From DATEKX01 sp963726785 (GTDB lineage: Bacteria > Acidobacteriota > Blastocatellia > UBA7656), in contig CAVSDJ010000007.1 in NCBI GenBank assembly GCA_963726785.1, forward strand, positions 1,364,001 through 1,428,000: 64,000 nucleotides of DNA, given 5' to 3'. The notes under the pieces are model-generated. The model was not told the origin of the DNA. It did not search any database and saw nothing but the letters and a program-made list of their open reading frames with translations. The position numbers and the translations under genes are program-made. Below, piece by piece: positions 6,904-16,463 of this stretch (within the stretch, counting starts at the first letter, position 1; every line of letters starts with the position of its first letter).

Positions 6904-9900
6904 TCACCTGAGCTTCATCGTCGGGTCGCCGAATAAAATCCAGGTGCGGCGAACATCTAAGTCATTCGCAACGGCCTTTGCTCCGGCAATAGCTTCCCCT
7001 AATGTGAGTTGTTGATTTACGTCAGAGAATATCAACCGGAAAAATTCCTGGTTCATTGCCACCTGATCTGCTGACGCCGTCATTCCTGACGATGCCCACA
7101 CAGAAATAGCGCCTGCTCGGTCTGCGTTCATAAGCGCTTCTGCAAGCGAGTACGAGCCAGAGTCCAATAGATACCCGTTCAAGCAGGTCATCATCACAAA
7201 CATAGGCAAGTGCTTATTATTATTCATGCTCGCCGCGTCATCAGACGTGAGAACAAAGTCGTTCCAGATCGTCGCGCTGCCGTGGCCTATGTAGTTGACG
7301 ACCTTTTGCCCGCGCTGAATAGCTTTGAACAATCTGCGTCGAGCCGTCGCCGCGTCTGTTTCTCCGCGCTTAATCTGTTCCACATTGACGTTGGGCGGTA
7401 TCAGAGAAGTCAGGGAAGCGGTAGCCGCCTCGAAATCAAAATCGCCGTTGCTGTCTGCATACAACACCGCCTCTGATGAAGGTCCTGCCTTTTCGTAAGC
7501 AATGATCTTGGAAACCATCGCCGATAGCTGTTCAGCGGTGCGCGCAGGCAATCGCCCGATAGCTATCTCGGCTAATCCGTCGTTGTTGAAATCTGCGAAC
7601 CACTCATCGAATGCGGTCTCCATTTTTGTTGTGTCTATAATTTTCGTCGGCACAAGATCGGAGTCTCCGAAACCGATGTAATTCTTAGGGTCGCGGCTGG
7701 CGCTTCCGACCAGCAACGCAAAGCGAGGAGCACTGCCCCAGTTCGACCTCGCAAAAGCGAGAAAATCACGAATGGCTTGCGGAGATTTCTGGCCGTAGCT
7801 GAACTCATCGTATACGTCTTCGACATCTACGGTCATCGTGGAAAGCCCTTCGTCCTGGCGCAGCGCTCTCAACGGCTCAATGCCCGTATAGAAATCTCTA
7901 TGCGCGATGATGATCAGATCAGCCCCGTTCTTATTACTTCGCAAGCTCGACGGATAATCCAACGAAATCGCGGCGGGACTGTTTGCCTGAGCGTTGGCAA
8001 ACGCCAGCAATGTTCTTTGCCCGTTGCCAATAGGAGTGGCGCTGACGGCGAAGTTGCTTCCCTGTTGCGCAATCTCGGTCCTCAATTCTTGAACCGAGTT
8101 TGGATCAGTAACATCCATAACTTTGATGGAATTGCTGGTAAATCCGCCGATTGTCACTTTCTGTTTGCCTTGCGCCGTCAATCGCAATCGGTCATCGTCC
8201 GCCGTAAAGCTGTGCCAGTAAGAGATGCGGATATAGTCAACGAAGCTGAAGTCGCTTTCTCCGTCTTGCGCAGTGAGCGTCACCTGATTGGCTCCTTCTC
8301 TGAGCAGCGACTGAGCCACATTCAACCTCGCGACGGCTTCCGCCTGCTCATTGAAGGAGAACGTTCCGATGTCCGCGCCGTTAAGCTGTACGCGAATGTT
8401 GTGAGTCTGCAGCGTCGCTCCCTGCAAAGCGACCTCGACCATAGCGGTTGCAGTGGAGAATTGATCGAGATGCTGCAACGTGAGCGATTGATCTACGGGC
8501 GTCGGCGAGACGGTTGCGCCGAAAAAGTTCTCCTTCTCTCCATTCTTGAGCGAGAAGAAAAATAGCGTCCGGTCTTTGCGCTCAACCGTGTAACGGAAGC
8601 TGCGCGCAGATGAATTCAGCCCCGTGCTGTTCGTCTGCTGAATGCGCAAGCCCGGCTCTGAGCCTGCCGTTAACCAGTAGACGCGCGCGTCTGTGACAGC
8701 CGAGTCCAGACCCAGTCCATAAAACTCGACAGAAGCTGACGAGTCGAACTGGTTGCCTTTGCTCACATTCACTTTGATGGGCAGTTGTTTTCCGTCTACG
8801 AACATCTGCAATAGCTGAGGATCAATATTCGGATCAAGCCCTGCGGCGATAAGCTCAGGCTGCGTCACGCGATACCATCCTTCGCGTCGCACAGACAACT
8901 TGATAGCTGAACGCGATGCAAGGGTAGACTGAATTGATAACGACTCGGCGGTTGCGGCAGAGATAGTAGCTTTGCGCTCAAGCTGCGCGCCTGAGATAGA
9001 GGTTGATTGAGCGCGACCTGCGTCGTTCAACAATATCGCTCGATTGAGCACGGGTGCGCGTCCTCCAACAAATTCCGCTGCTACAGGGCCGTGCCAGATA
9101 CTCTTACCGCGAAAGTCTATCTCTTCGAGCCAGTATGAGCCGCCGGACGCATCCCCGTCCCACCAGTTGTAAGAGCGTCCCGCGCCGAGCGCCGTCCCAA
9201 AACCGGCTTCCAGAGCCGATCCTGCGACAATCTGCTTTGTTACGGGCACGCGCTTGCCGCCTTCATCCCGATACAATTTGAAGCCGAGGTTGTCTACTTC
9301 AAAGCCTGTTTCCCACTGAAGCGAGACCCCGCCGTCATAGGCTTTGGCCGTGAAGGATGCAAGTTCGATTGCGGTTATGACGTTCTGTGTGACGGCCAGT
9401 TCGCACAGCGGGCCTAACACGGCCAATGCTCGCGCCTGCGTTGTGTTGCCTGTCTCGTCGCGGAACTGTGCCCGCGTGCCGTTGCCTGAAGCCGGAGTCG
9501 CCGTCACGGGAATTCGTTGCCCTGCCGAGGTCGGCGTTACGGTAACTCGATAAGTCAGTATCGCAGTCGCGCCAGCCGCCACCGTTCCAGGATTCCAGGT
9601 GACGTTACCTGTGCCGCCGACCGCTGGTTGCGCGGTAATGCTACCTTGTGAAACTGCCGCGCTGCCTGTGTAGACTACGCCCCCGCCTGGAACGTTTGCC
9701 GTCACGAGGTTCGCCGCAGAAAACGTGATCGCCTGCGCCGTTGGGTTGACCAGACGAACGGTCACCTGGTATCTGGATGGCTGGCCCACAGTTGGCGGGT
9801 TAGTTCCAGAACCGGCGAATGTCAGTTGCTGCTCAAGGTAAGGTTTTACAGGAGCCGCTCCGCCATCGGTTGGAATATATATTCGGAATGCGTTCGTGAC

Positions 9901-10935
9901 AGGATTAGCGGCAGGTGGGTTCGCCGCCGCCTGAAAGTTCGACAGATATACATTCGTATAGTTGCCATTGGGCGTGCCGCCGACAACGTAACTGCTGATG
10001 GAAAGGGCAGCCGACCAGATGCCGTAACCACCGGCATTTGAATCCGTAGTCCATCCTGAAAATGTATCTCGTCGCCACTCATCGTCGCCTGACAGAGAAG
10101 TGCTCGCGTAGCTCTGCGTAAAGCTTCCGGTTCGGCTCGTGAGTGACATCGAACCTGTGTTGCCTCTGTTACTGTCATAATCAAAATCGTTCTTTGCGCA
10201 TGAACATCCCGAAGTGATGTATGGATAAAGCGTATAGCTGCGCGACATTGTTCCTGAGTTTGGCGGATTCGATCCGACTCCTGCAATCGAATCAGCATAA
10301 ACGTTCAGTTCCGTCCCGCCCGAGTCCGATGTGCCGTCGTGTGCGCGTATACCGAATGCGTTAATGTCATCTCCGCCTGACATAGCGACGCGCAATTCCC
10401 AGTGGCCCGCAGCCGTTAAGGTGGTCGAGTTGAGCAAAGTAGTCCAGGCATTATCCGGGGTTCCCGGGTTGTTATCATCGAAAGTAGCCGTGGCGCGCGT
10501 TGTGCCGCCGGGATCTATGAGCGTGTAGGTAGCTGTGGTGTTGTACCCGTCTCTATCTCTGTCTCGGCCTGCCGTGTCTTCGGTAGCGCCGCCCTCCCCT
10601 ACGTCAGCGTCGAATATCTCAACCGTTAGCCGACCAAGTCCGGGTGGCACTTCGATGAAGTATCTGTGAAAAGTGTCGAGCGCCCCGTCAGAGGTCACAT
10701 AATCGCCATTGGATGTATCGGCTTCATTGCCCTGTACCGTAAGCAGAGCGGTCGTCCCGGTTGACGCCTGAGGAGAGAACGGCTGGTCTTGACCAACCGG
10801 CGCAGACTTTGAGGCGGGTCTGTTATCGGCGTTCTGAATGATAGGAAAAATCAACGTAATAAAACTTACTGTTAAGACTAATAGCAAGCGAACCAGTTGA
10901 TAAAAGGCGCGAGTTTGCAATAGGCCACATCGCAT
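6904..10935 (-). CDS. Secreted C25-family (gingipain-like) cysteine protease, 1343 residues
   Basis: An N-terminal hydrophobic segment (LLLVLTVSFITLIFPII) is a signal anchor or signal peptide. The first 500 residues are Gly/Thr/Ser-rich beta-domain sequence with a DUF11/CARDB-like repeat (YQVTVRLVNPTAQ, then ILTYRVTVTP). The middle has an all-beta region of the kind that precedes C25 domains, and residues from about 960 to 1340 form the caspase-like C25 domain: ADLIIIAHRDF, then NYIGHGS with catalytic His1218, then MMTCLNG with catalytic Cys1251, then WILFGDPTMKLR. There is no C-terminal sorting domain; the protein ends with the catalytic domain. GGAGAG precedes the ATG. It probably degrades or processes proteins outside the cell. 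Neighbours give no substrate. Confidence 0.85.
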   Translation of the reverse strand: MRCGLLQTRAFYQLVRLLLVLTVSFITLIFPIIQNADNRPASKSAPVGQDQPFSPQASTGTTALLTVQGNEADTSNGDYVTSDGALDTFHRYFIEVPPGLGRLTVEIFDADVGEGGATEDTAGRDRDRDGYNTTATYTLIDPGGTTRATATFDDNNPGTPDNAWTTLLNSTTLTAAGHWELRVAMSGGDDINAFGIRAHDGTSDSGGTELNVYADSIAGVGSNPPNSGTMSRSYTLYPYITSGCSCAKNDFDYDSNRGNTGSMSLTSRTGSFTQSYASTSLSGDDEWRRDTFSGWTTDSNAGGYGIWSAALSISSYVVGGTPNGNYTNVYLSNFQAAANPPAANPVTNAFRIYIPTDGGAAPVKPYLEQQLTFAGSGTNPPTVGQPSRYQVTVRLVNPTAQAITFSAANLVTANVPGGGVVYTGSAAVSQGSITAQPAVGGTGNVTWNPGTVAAGATAILTYRVTVTPTSAGQRIPVTATPASGNGTRAQFRDETGNTTQARALAVLGPLCELAVTQNVITAIELASFTAKAYDGGVSLQWETGFEVDNLGFKLYRDEGGKRVPVTKQIVAGSALEAGFGTALGAGRSYNWWDGDASGGSYWLEEIDFRGKSIWHGPVAAEFVGGRAPVLNRAILLNDAGRAQSTSISGAQLERKATISAATAESLSIQSTLASRSAIKLSVRREGWYRVTQPELIAAGLDPNIDPQLLQMFVDGKQLPIKVNVSKGNQFDSSASVEFYGLGLDSAVTDARVYWLTAGSEPGLRIQQTNSTGLNSSARSFRYTVERKDRTLFFFSLKNGEKENFFGATVSPTPVDQSLTLQHLDQFSTATAMVEVALQGATLQTHNIRVQLNGADIGTFSFNEQAEAVARLNVAQSLLREGANQVTLTAQDGESDFSFVDYIRISYWHSFTADDDRLRLTAQGKQKVTIGGFTSNSIKVMDVTDPNSVQELRTEIAQQGSNFAVSATPIGNGQRTLLAFANAQANSPAAISLDYPSSLRSNKNGADLIIIAHRDFYTGIEPLRALRQDEGLSTMTVDVEDVYDEFSYGQKSPQAIRDFLAFARSNWGSAPRFALLVGSASRDPKNYIGFGDSDLVPTKIIDTTKMETAFDEWFADFNNDGLAEIAIGRLPARTAEQLSAMVSKIIAYEKAGPSSEAVLYADSNGDFDFEAATASLTSLIPPNVNVEQIKRGETDAATARRRLFKAIQRGQKVVNYIGHGSATIWNDFVLTSDDAASMNNNKHLPMFVMMTCLNGYLLDSGSYSLAEALMNADRAGAISVWASSGMTASADQVAMNQEFFRLIFSDVNQQLTLGEAIAGAKAVANDLDVRRTWILFGDPTMKLR

Positions 10936-11068
10936 GGATAGTTCTCTCCTTAGATCACAATTGTATCTTACGGGGCGAAACTAACTGCTGAGGGCCTTAT
11001 TAGAACGTGTTTTCGTCAGCGGAGCCGGTTTGATTTCAGGGGAAGAACCGCCTCAGATATATTTCACA

Positions 11069-11665
11069 TCAAGTTGCATCAAAGCCTACGAACTCTTTCA
11101 AAGAGACATTGCCTTTGTACTGCATCTCAGTATGAATGCCTATCTTGGAGGTATAATAAGCGCGAGTGGTACTACTTTTCAATTCTTTAAAAAAAATTTC
11201 TTCAGGCTTCTTCGGATCCTTTTCATTTTGAGAGATGCGCGTGAGCAGTTCAACGCGCTGCTCAGGAGTGGCTTCAAGAAAGGCGCGGCCAAAAGATTCT
11301 TGAGAAAGCGAGTCAATCAGCTTCAATCCTTCGCGCCAGGATTTCTTCGGCTCTTCTTCAAAAGATTCGGCCAGTCGTTTGTCTATATAGGCAGCCACTT
11401 CTGCGGCACGCGCGCCGGGCGAGTGATCGTCTGTTGGAATAATCATTTCGGTCAACTCATCGGCAAGCGCAAACTCTTTTGGCGTGAAAAAGAGCGGGGC
11501 TTTATTCTGTGCATTAGCAATTGTAGGATTGATTCCAGCTTGCGCTTTAGCCAACCCGACAATCGGAGCAGCGACGACAGCGCCTGCTGCGAGCTTTATT
11601 ATCTCGCGTCTGGTCAATTCGGCTTCATCTCTGTTCTGCGCGGTTTCAATGATTTTGTCTGCCAT
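11069..11665 (-). CDS. Gluconate 2-dehydrogenase subunit 3 family, Tat-exported
   Basis: The ATG at 11665 overlaps the stop of the GMC gene by one base (TGATG) and gives 198 residues; an in-frame upstream extension lies inside that gene and is unlikely. LTRREIIKLAAGAVVAAPIVG is a twin-arginine type signal. The rest matches the gluconate 2-dehydrogenase subunit 3 family: FFTPKEFALADELTEMIIP, TDDHSPGARAAEVAAYID and a C-terminal YYTSKIGIHTEMQYKG. This small subunit is needed for export and assembly of the flavoprotein partner, here the gene just upstream. Confidence 0.85.
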   Translation of the reverse strand: MADKIIETAQNRDEAELTRREIIKLAAGAVVAAPIVGLAKAQAGINPTIANAQNKAPLFFTPKEFALADELTEMIIPTDDHSPGARAAEVAAYIDKRLAESFEEEPKKSWREGLKLIDSLSQESFGRAFLEATPEQRVELLTRISQNEKDPKKPEEIFFKELKSSTTRAYYTSKIGIHTEMQYKGNVSLKEFVGFDAT

Positions 11666-13458
11666 CACAGGTTTCCTTTCTTGAATTGATCTGCGAGATA
11701 ATCGCACGAGCGCCAGGCGAGTGCCATTATCGTCCAGGTGGGATTCTGACAAGACGCGCTCACATGACTGCTGCCATCAACCACAAAGAGGTTCTTAACG
11801 TCATGCGATTGTTGAAACTGATTCAGCACAGACGTTTTTGGGTCAGCGCCCATGCGAGCAGTGCCAAGCTCGTGAATAGACCAGCCTTCGGTCAATACCT
11901 GGCGGTCAACTCCGATTATTTCTATGCCTGACGCCTCGAACATCTCGCGCGCAGTATCGGCCATGTCTTCGGCCATCTTCTTTTCGTTGTCGCCGAACTT
12001 ATAATGGAACCGCAGCGCGGGCACGCCCCACTTGTCTTTCACTTCCGGGTCAAGGTCCATGAAGTTTTCGTAGCGCGGAAGCACTTCTCCGAAAGCTCCC
12101 ATCCCGATGAACGCGCCTGCGTAATCGCGAACCTGCTTCTTGTACGCAGAGCCGAAGCCCGGCGTGTCCATCGCATTGCCCGGAAACATCGAAGTCCCGC
12201 TGCCGCCCTCGAACCCGTAGCCGCGAATGAAATTCGGATGGCGCTCTGAAAGATTGCGAAAGCGCGGAATGTAAAAGCTCCCCGGCCTGCCATCGTCAAG
12301 CGTGCGCGGTTTGCCAACAAGGTCTTTAACAAGTCCGTAGACGCCCGGCCCCATGACGTGCTCGCAGAAATTATGCCCGACGTGACCGCTGGAATTGCCG
12401 ATGCCGTTCGGGTGAGCGTCCGATTTCGACAGCAACATAAGCCGCGCCGATTCCAGCGTCGAAGCTGCGATGACTACGACCTTCGCTTTCGCTTCGTAAG
12501 TCTTGCCCGTCTCGGAATCTATAAAAGAGACACCCTCGGCCTTGCCCGTCTTTTTATCAACCAGCACTTCGCGCGCGATTGAGTTCGTGCGCAAAGTGAG
12601 CTTGCCTGTTTCCATCGCGGGATAAATCAATCCGGTTGGCGAATCGAACGCGGCGTGAATATCGCACCCTCCTGCGCGCCGCGAACACGCGCCTCGACCG
12701 AAACACTTGCTGCGATATTTGTTATGCTTCAGCCCGTCGGTCGTCACGCCCGCGCGATAAGGCGTCAGCATGCGATTCATCTTTTTCGCACCTTGCCGCA
12801 ACTTCACTTCTGCAAAAGTCAGCTTGACCGGGCGCTGAAAAATGCTGTCGGGCAGGTGCGGCAGATTTTCTTTTTGACCCGATATGCCGAGGTAAAGATC
12901 AACCTTGTCATAGTAAGGCGCGATGTCTTTATAAGAGATCGGCCAGTCTTCGCCGTAGCTGTCATGCGTCTTCGCTTTGAAATCGTAATCCGACAACCGC
13001 AGCGCAAGACGGCCCCAGATGTTCGTCTTGCCGCCCAGGACTCGCGCCCGAACCCATGCGTAATTCGTCCCCGTGTAAGGGTGGTCGCGCTCGTCAACGA
13101 CTATGTTCTTGCTGTAATCCGGCCCGCTCCATCCCTGCACATATGAGTAGACGTGATTGTACGGAGTGTCTTTAGCGTAGGGCGGCTGGCGGACGTTGTA
13201 TTCGTTGAGACTGAGCGCGTGAGAGCCGGGCGGCATCTCGCCTCTTCTCGGATGGTTGTAAGGCCACTCGGTAGATTTGAGTTCTTTTTCGATGTTTAGT
13301 TTCTTGCCCGCTTCGAGCATCAGCACCTTCATTCCATGCGAAGTCAGAACATGCGCAGCCATTCCGCCCGCCGCGCCTGACCCGATGACGATGGCATCAT
13401 AAACATTCTTCAGATTGACTTGCGGTTCGCTCTGCCTGATAAGGCGAATTAAGCTCAT
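11665..13458 (-). CDS. GMC-family FAD-dependent dehydrogenase
   Basis: A 597-residue flavoprotein. YDAIVIGSGAAGGMAAHVL is the FAD-binding Rossmann motif (GxGxxG) near residue 26, ANVRARVLGGKTNIWGR the GMC signature 1 region, and the C-terminus has IHELGTARMGADPKTSVLN and GSSHVSASCQNPTWTIMALA, with the active-site His-Asn type ending. Such proteins oxidise sugars or polyols and pass electrons to a cytochrome. Only the subunit 3 partner is encoded here (one-base overlap). A cytochrome-type third subunit is absent, but a dihaem peroxidase-like gene lies 28 bases upstream in the same orientation. It is probably periplasmic, carried by the Tat signal of the small subunit. Confidence 0.88.
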   Translation of the reverse strand: MSLIRLIRQSEPQVNLKNVYDAIVIGSGAAGGMAAHVLTSHGMKVLMLEAGKKLNIEKELKSTEWPYNHPRRGEMPPGSHALSLNEYNVRQPPYAKDTPYNHVYSYVQGWSGPDYSKNIVVDERDHPYTGTNYAWVRARVLGGKTNIWGRLALRLSDYDFKAKTHDSYGEDWPISYKDIAPYYDKVDLYLGISGQKENLPHLPDSIFQRPVKLTFAEVKLRQGAKKMNRMLTPYRAGVTTDGLKHNKYRSKCFGRGACSRRAGGCDIHAAFDSPTGLIYPAMETGKLTLRTNSIAREVLVDKKTGKAEGVSFIDSETGKTYEAKAKVVVIAASTLESARLMLLSKSDAHPNGIGNSSGHVGHNFCEHVMGPGVYGLVKDLVGKPRTLDDGRPGSFYIPRFRNLSERHPNFIRGYGFEGGSGTSMFPGNAMDTPGFGSAYKKQVRDYAGAFIGMGAFGEVLPRYENFMDLDPEVKDKWGVPALRFHYKFGDNEKKMAEDMADTAREMFEASGIEIIGVDRQVLTEGWSIHELGTARMGADPKTSVLNQFQQSHDVKNLFVVDGSSHVSASCQNPTWTIMALAWRSCDYLADQFKKGNL

Positions 13459-13486
13459 TCGATCCTCACTATAATGTTTCTATGAT

Positions 13487-14859
13487 CTACTGTAAGACTT
13501 CGTTCAGTGCATTCAAAAAGGCAATCAGCGGGCGCGTGTCAGCCTCGCTGATCTTTATCGCGGCAAGCCCCTCATCAGCTTGTCGGACGCGACCGTCGCG
13601 GGCCAAATCGCTCAACCGCATCAATTCATTCAAGACGCTGTCGAGCGAATGAAACGCGCCGTTATGCATATAGGGTTGCGAATAAGTCAGATTGCGCAGC
13701 GTAGGCGTTTTGAAAGTCGCCGTCATTCGCTCAAGAAATTGTTCCTTGCTTTCTGTTGCCCGCCGTAGCGGAGAATCGGAAACGTTAACAAAATTCCAAT
13801 AAGCCTAAATCCACATAGCCGGGCTTGCCCGGCGAAGGGGTTTCTCTGAATTTTACGGATGGGCGACTGGCTTCCGCGGTCGTTTGGAATTATCAAAGCG
13901 GCAAAAGTTCCTTCCCCGTGAATACGGTCGTATTCGCTTTGAGACACGCCCATGTTGTGAAACGAAGAATCTGTGAACAACGGAGGCTTATGACACGAAA
14001 CGCAGTTGCCCACTGCCCGCGCGCCTTCGGTGCGAAAGAAAATTTTCATCCCTTCAACAGCCGTCACGCCAAAATCTTTGGTGGTCTTGAGCCGCCCTTT
14101 CGTTTCCAAATCTGAAATGCGCGCAAGCATTCGTTTGGCGAAATCCGCAGCCGTCTCGTTTTGCGCCGCGCCGATTTCGAGCCCGTTCATCTGAACGAAT
14201 TTATCGTAAGGCGAAGTCCTCGTTGATTTGAGCGTTCTCAAATAATCAGAAACGGCGCGAGCTATCAGGTTGATCACCTCTTCCTTGTTCAGCTTCTCCA
14301 GATCAACCCCATAAGCTTTTTTGAACTGATTGCGATAAGAGCCATCCGTCGCGTTATCGCTCTCGGTGTTATTTATTATAGTTTGATATATCTGTTGAAT
14401 CGCATCGTTCTGTTCGCCCGGAAGCCATCCGTATGTGCGGCCCGACATCGTGCCTTTAACCAGGTCTTCAAGCGAGCGGAACTCGCCATCGAAATGCAGT
14501 TGAGCCATTTCCGCGACATCAAACAGCGTCGGCGTATTGCGCAACCCATCCCTGCGCGGATCGTTCGAGCGCCAGGGAACCCAACTGCGGGCAAACGAAT
14601 CTGTGAAGGCATGAATCTTTTCGGGGTCTTCGCCATATAAGTGACAACTGCTGCAACTCGTGATCAGGTCGCCTTTGGGCGAAGAAAAATGTTGATCTCG
14701 AAACAGCCGCGCGCCGAGTTTTATCTGATCGGGATTTTGGTTCGATTCCGGGGTGCTTGAAGCTTGCGCAACATAGACGAGCATCAATGCAGCGAACGCA
14801 GCCAGGAACAGCTTGATAAGACGTGTAAGGCTACTTTCAGCGCAAGTATAAAATCTCAA
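13487..14859 (-). pseudogene. MauG/cytochrome c peroxidase family, broken by two frameshifts
   Basis: Signal peptide (LIKLFLAAFAALMLVYVAQA), first haem motif CSSCH (within ITSCSSCHLYGE) and second haem motif CVSCH (NCVSCHKPPLF) identify a dihaem peroxidase of the MauG/CcpA type. The frame is lost near 13860; a middle part, PSPGKPGYVDLGLLEF, continues in a second frame, and from about 13790 a third frame gives VNVSDSPLRRATESKEQF and then FKTPTLRNLTYSQPYMHNGA, the conserved end of the family. The net shift is two bases; the second break is at a TTTT run, so an extra base is likely there. Either sequencing error or an inactivated gene. It stands directly upstream of the GMC gene. Confidence 0.82.
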
Positions 14860-15047
14860 GACAACTTCCTTTCTTCAGCCACGCGAAGCAACTGCCTGAT
14901 GGGGTTCGCTTGATACTATTTCAATGAAACCGCATATATCAAGCTGATTCATAATCACAGGATTTCAAATCACCCTTGTAGCCGCGCCCTTCGGATTTTA
15001 GAATCTGAAAGGTCAATATTGACTCTGACTTCATTCGAGTATATTCA

Positions 15048-16040
15048 ATGCAAAAAAAGCTCAAGCTGGTCACGCTCATTTTCGTCTTTCTTCTGACATC
15101 GCTTCTTTACTTTGAAGCTTCCGCCGGGCAACCCCAAAAGCCGCCCGACCCGAAAGCGTGGGGGAGCAATCACGCAGGCAAGCCCGTGCCGGAATTCGTC
15201 CACGGCGATGAATGCCTGTTTTGCCACCGCAACGATATAGGCCCAGGTTGGTCGAAGAACACGCACGGCGTCACTGTCCGCCAGCGCGAAGACGCTCCTG
15301 AGCTTGAAGGAATTCTCAAACAACCTGCCCTGTCCGCCTTCGCGTCTCAGATCGAGTATTTCCTGGGCAGCCGTCATCGCGTGCGGCTCCTGAAAAAATC
15401 AGGCTACGGAAAATTGTCGATACTCAACACGCAAGCCGTCATGGGAGCAGACGGGCACACTCAAAAACTGCTCGAATCGGAAAAGCCCGCGTGGGATAAA
15501 GATCGTTTCGCCAACCAGTGCGCAGGCTGTCACACTACGGGCGTAGACGCTGCCACAAAGGCTTATACGGCTTTCGGACTCGACTGCTACACCTGTCACG
15601 GCGTCGTAGACTTGAATCATACTCATGATACTTCTTTGATCTTCTTATCGAAGAAGCAGCGAAGCGACTCGCGGGCCATCACTTCCACTTGCGCACAGTG
15701 TCACCTTCGCATGGGGAAATCTCGCTCCACGGGGCTTCCCTACCCGAATAACTTCGTAGCCGGAGACAACCTGTTTCAAGATTACGAAGTTGATTTTTCA
15801 AAAGCCGATGACGAGAGCTTGAATCCCGGAGACCGGCACATCTTGAAGAACGTTCGCGATGTCGTGCTGGGCGGGTCAGAGTTCCCAACCTGCATCAGTT
15901 GCCACGATATTCACAAGCAATCGAGTTTCAAACATCGTCGAGCGCCGAGAACGGCCATCTGCGCCGATTGTCATAACGCGGAAGGGCCTATCAAAGGCAG
16001 CAAGCCTTACACTGTACGTAGCGCATTGTGCGAATATTGA
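15048..16040 (+). CDS. Secreted hexahaem cytochrome c
   Basis: A 330-residue protein with signal peptide (LVTLIFVFLLTSLLYFEASA) and six CxxCH motifs: CLFCH, CAGCH, CYTCH, CAQCH, CISCH and CADCH. Several additional His residues could be distal ligands. The pattern CAGCHTTGVD and CYTCHGVVDLNH resembles multihaem proteins of the cytochrome c554/NrfB-like class found in acidobacteria. It diverges from the peroxidase/GMC operon and may serve the same periplasmic electron route. The terminal electron acceptor is not known. Confidence 0.85.
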   Translation: MQKKLKLVTLIFVFLLTSLLYFEASAGQPQKPPDPKAWGSNHAGKPVPEFVHGDECLFCHRNDIGPGWSKNTHGVTVRQREDAPELEGILKQPALSAFASQIEYFLGSRHRVRLLKKSGYGKLSILNTQAVMGADGHTQKLLESEKPAWDKDRFANQCAGCHTTGVDAATKAYTAFGLDCYTCHGVVDLNHTHDTSLIFLSKKQRSDSRAITSTCAQCHLRMGKSRSTGLPYPNNFVAGDNLFQDYEVDFSKADDESLNPGDRHILKNVRDVVLGGSEFPTCISCHDIHKQSSFKHRRAPRTAICADCHNAEGPIKGSKPYTVRSALCEY

Positions 16041-16056
16041 AACGAGGCGAGGCGCG

Positions 16057-16371
16057 TCAGTTTTCACTGACGCCATCAATCGAGGTGCCTGTCAATTGAT
16101 CGCGCACACGATTGCGATACTCGATGCACTGTTCGAGCACGCTGCGATACTCTTCTATTTCGACATCGCGCTCGGAACACATTAGAAACAGGCTGCCATC
16201 GTCGCGGAAGTTGTCGTCCCATTCCAGCACTTGCTCGTCAGTCCAGTCGGATGAGTATTGGCGCATCTTTTCATCAGCCATTCGGTCGAAATAAGCGCGC
16301 AGGTTGACATCCGTCTCATCCATAGGTTCGCCGGACGGTTCTTGCTCAAAATTCCAGATCGGTTGTTGCAT
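16057..16371 (-). CDS. Small acidic protein of unknown function
   Basis: I do not recognise this 104-residue protein. It is strongly acidic (DETDVNLRAYFDRM, EWDDNFRDDGSLFLMC, DVEIEEY), has no signal peptide or membrane segment, and is predicted helical. It lies between the hexahaem cytochrome (convergent, 16 bases) and the amidohydrolase gene upstream on the same strand. The repeat at 16393-16427 lies just upstream of its start, so it may have its own promoter or be a minor gene of the amidohydrolase transcript. Confidence 0.55.
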   Translation of the reverse strand: MQQPIWNFEQEPSGEPMDETDVNLRAYFDRMADEKMRQYSSDWTDEQVLEWDDNFRDDGSLFLMCSERDVEIEEYRSVLEQCIEYRNRVRDQLTGTSIDGVSEN

Positions 16372-16392
16372 GATGAACAGTTTCCAAATGTT

Positions 16393-16427
16393 TGTAGGGG
16401 CGACCTACAGCAGCGGTCGCCCCTACA
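16393..16427. repeat. Palindromic TGTAGGGGCGACC repeat
   Basis: TGTAGGGGCGACC (16393-16405) and its exact complement (16415-16427) flank a 9-base loop, TACAGCAGC. The outer sequence and the CAGCAG core are shared with the longer palindrome at 6812-6890. It lies between two genes of the same strand and may weaken or end the amidohydrolase transcript. Confidence 0.8.
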
Positions 16428-16463
16428 GGATTCAGTTAACAGGACAAGCAAGACCTTGAAAGC

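Noticed and set aside
7777..8565. 262-codon frame antisense to the C25 protease gene
   Set aside because: Lies within the conserved protease; its peptide is Arg/Gln-rich without motifs.
11030..11689. 219-codon frame antisense to the gluconate dehydrogenase subunit 3 gene
   Set aside because: Mirror of a real gene on the other strand; no family resemblance and no ribosome site.
13700..13870. Programmed frameshifting in the peroxidase gene
   Set aside because: Two shifts are needed, no slippery heptamer with a stimulatory structure was seen, and other genes nearby show similar single-base breaks; sequence error or decay is simpler.
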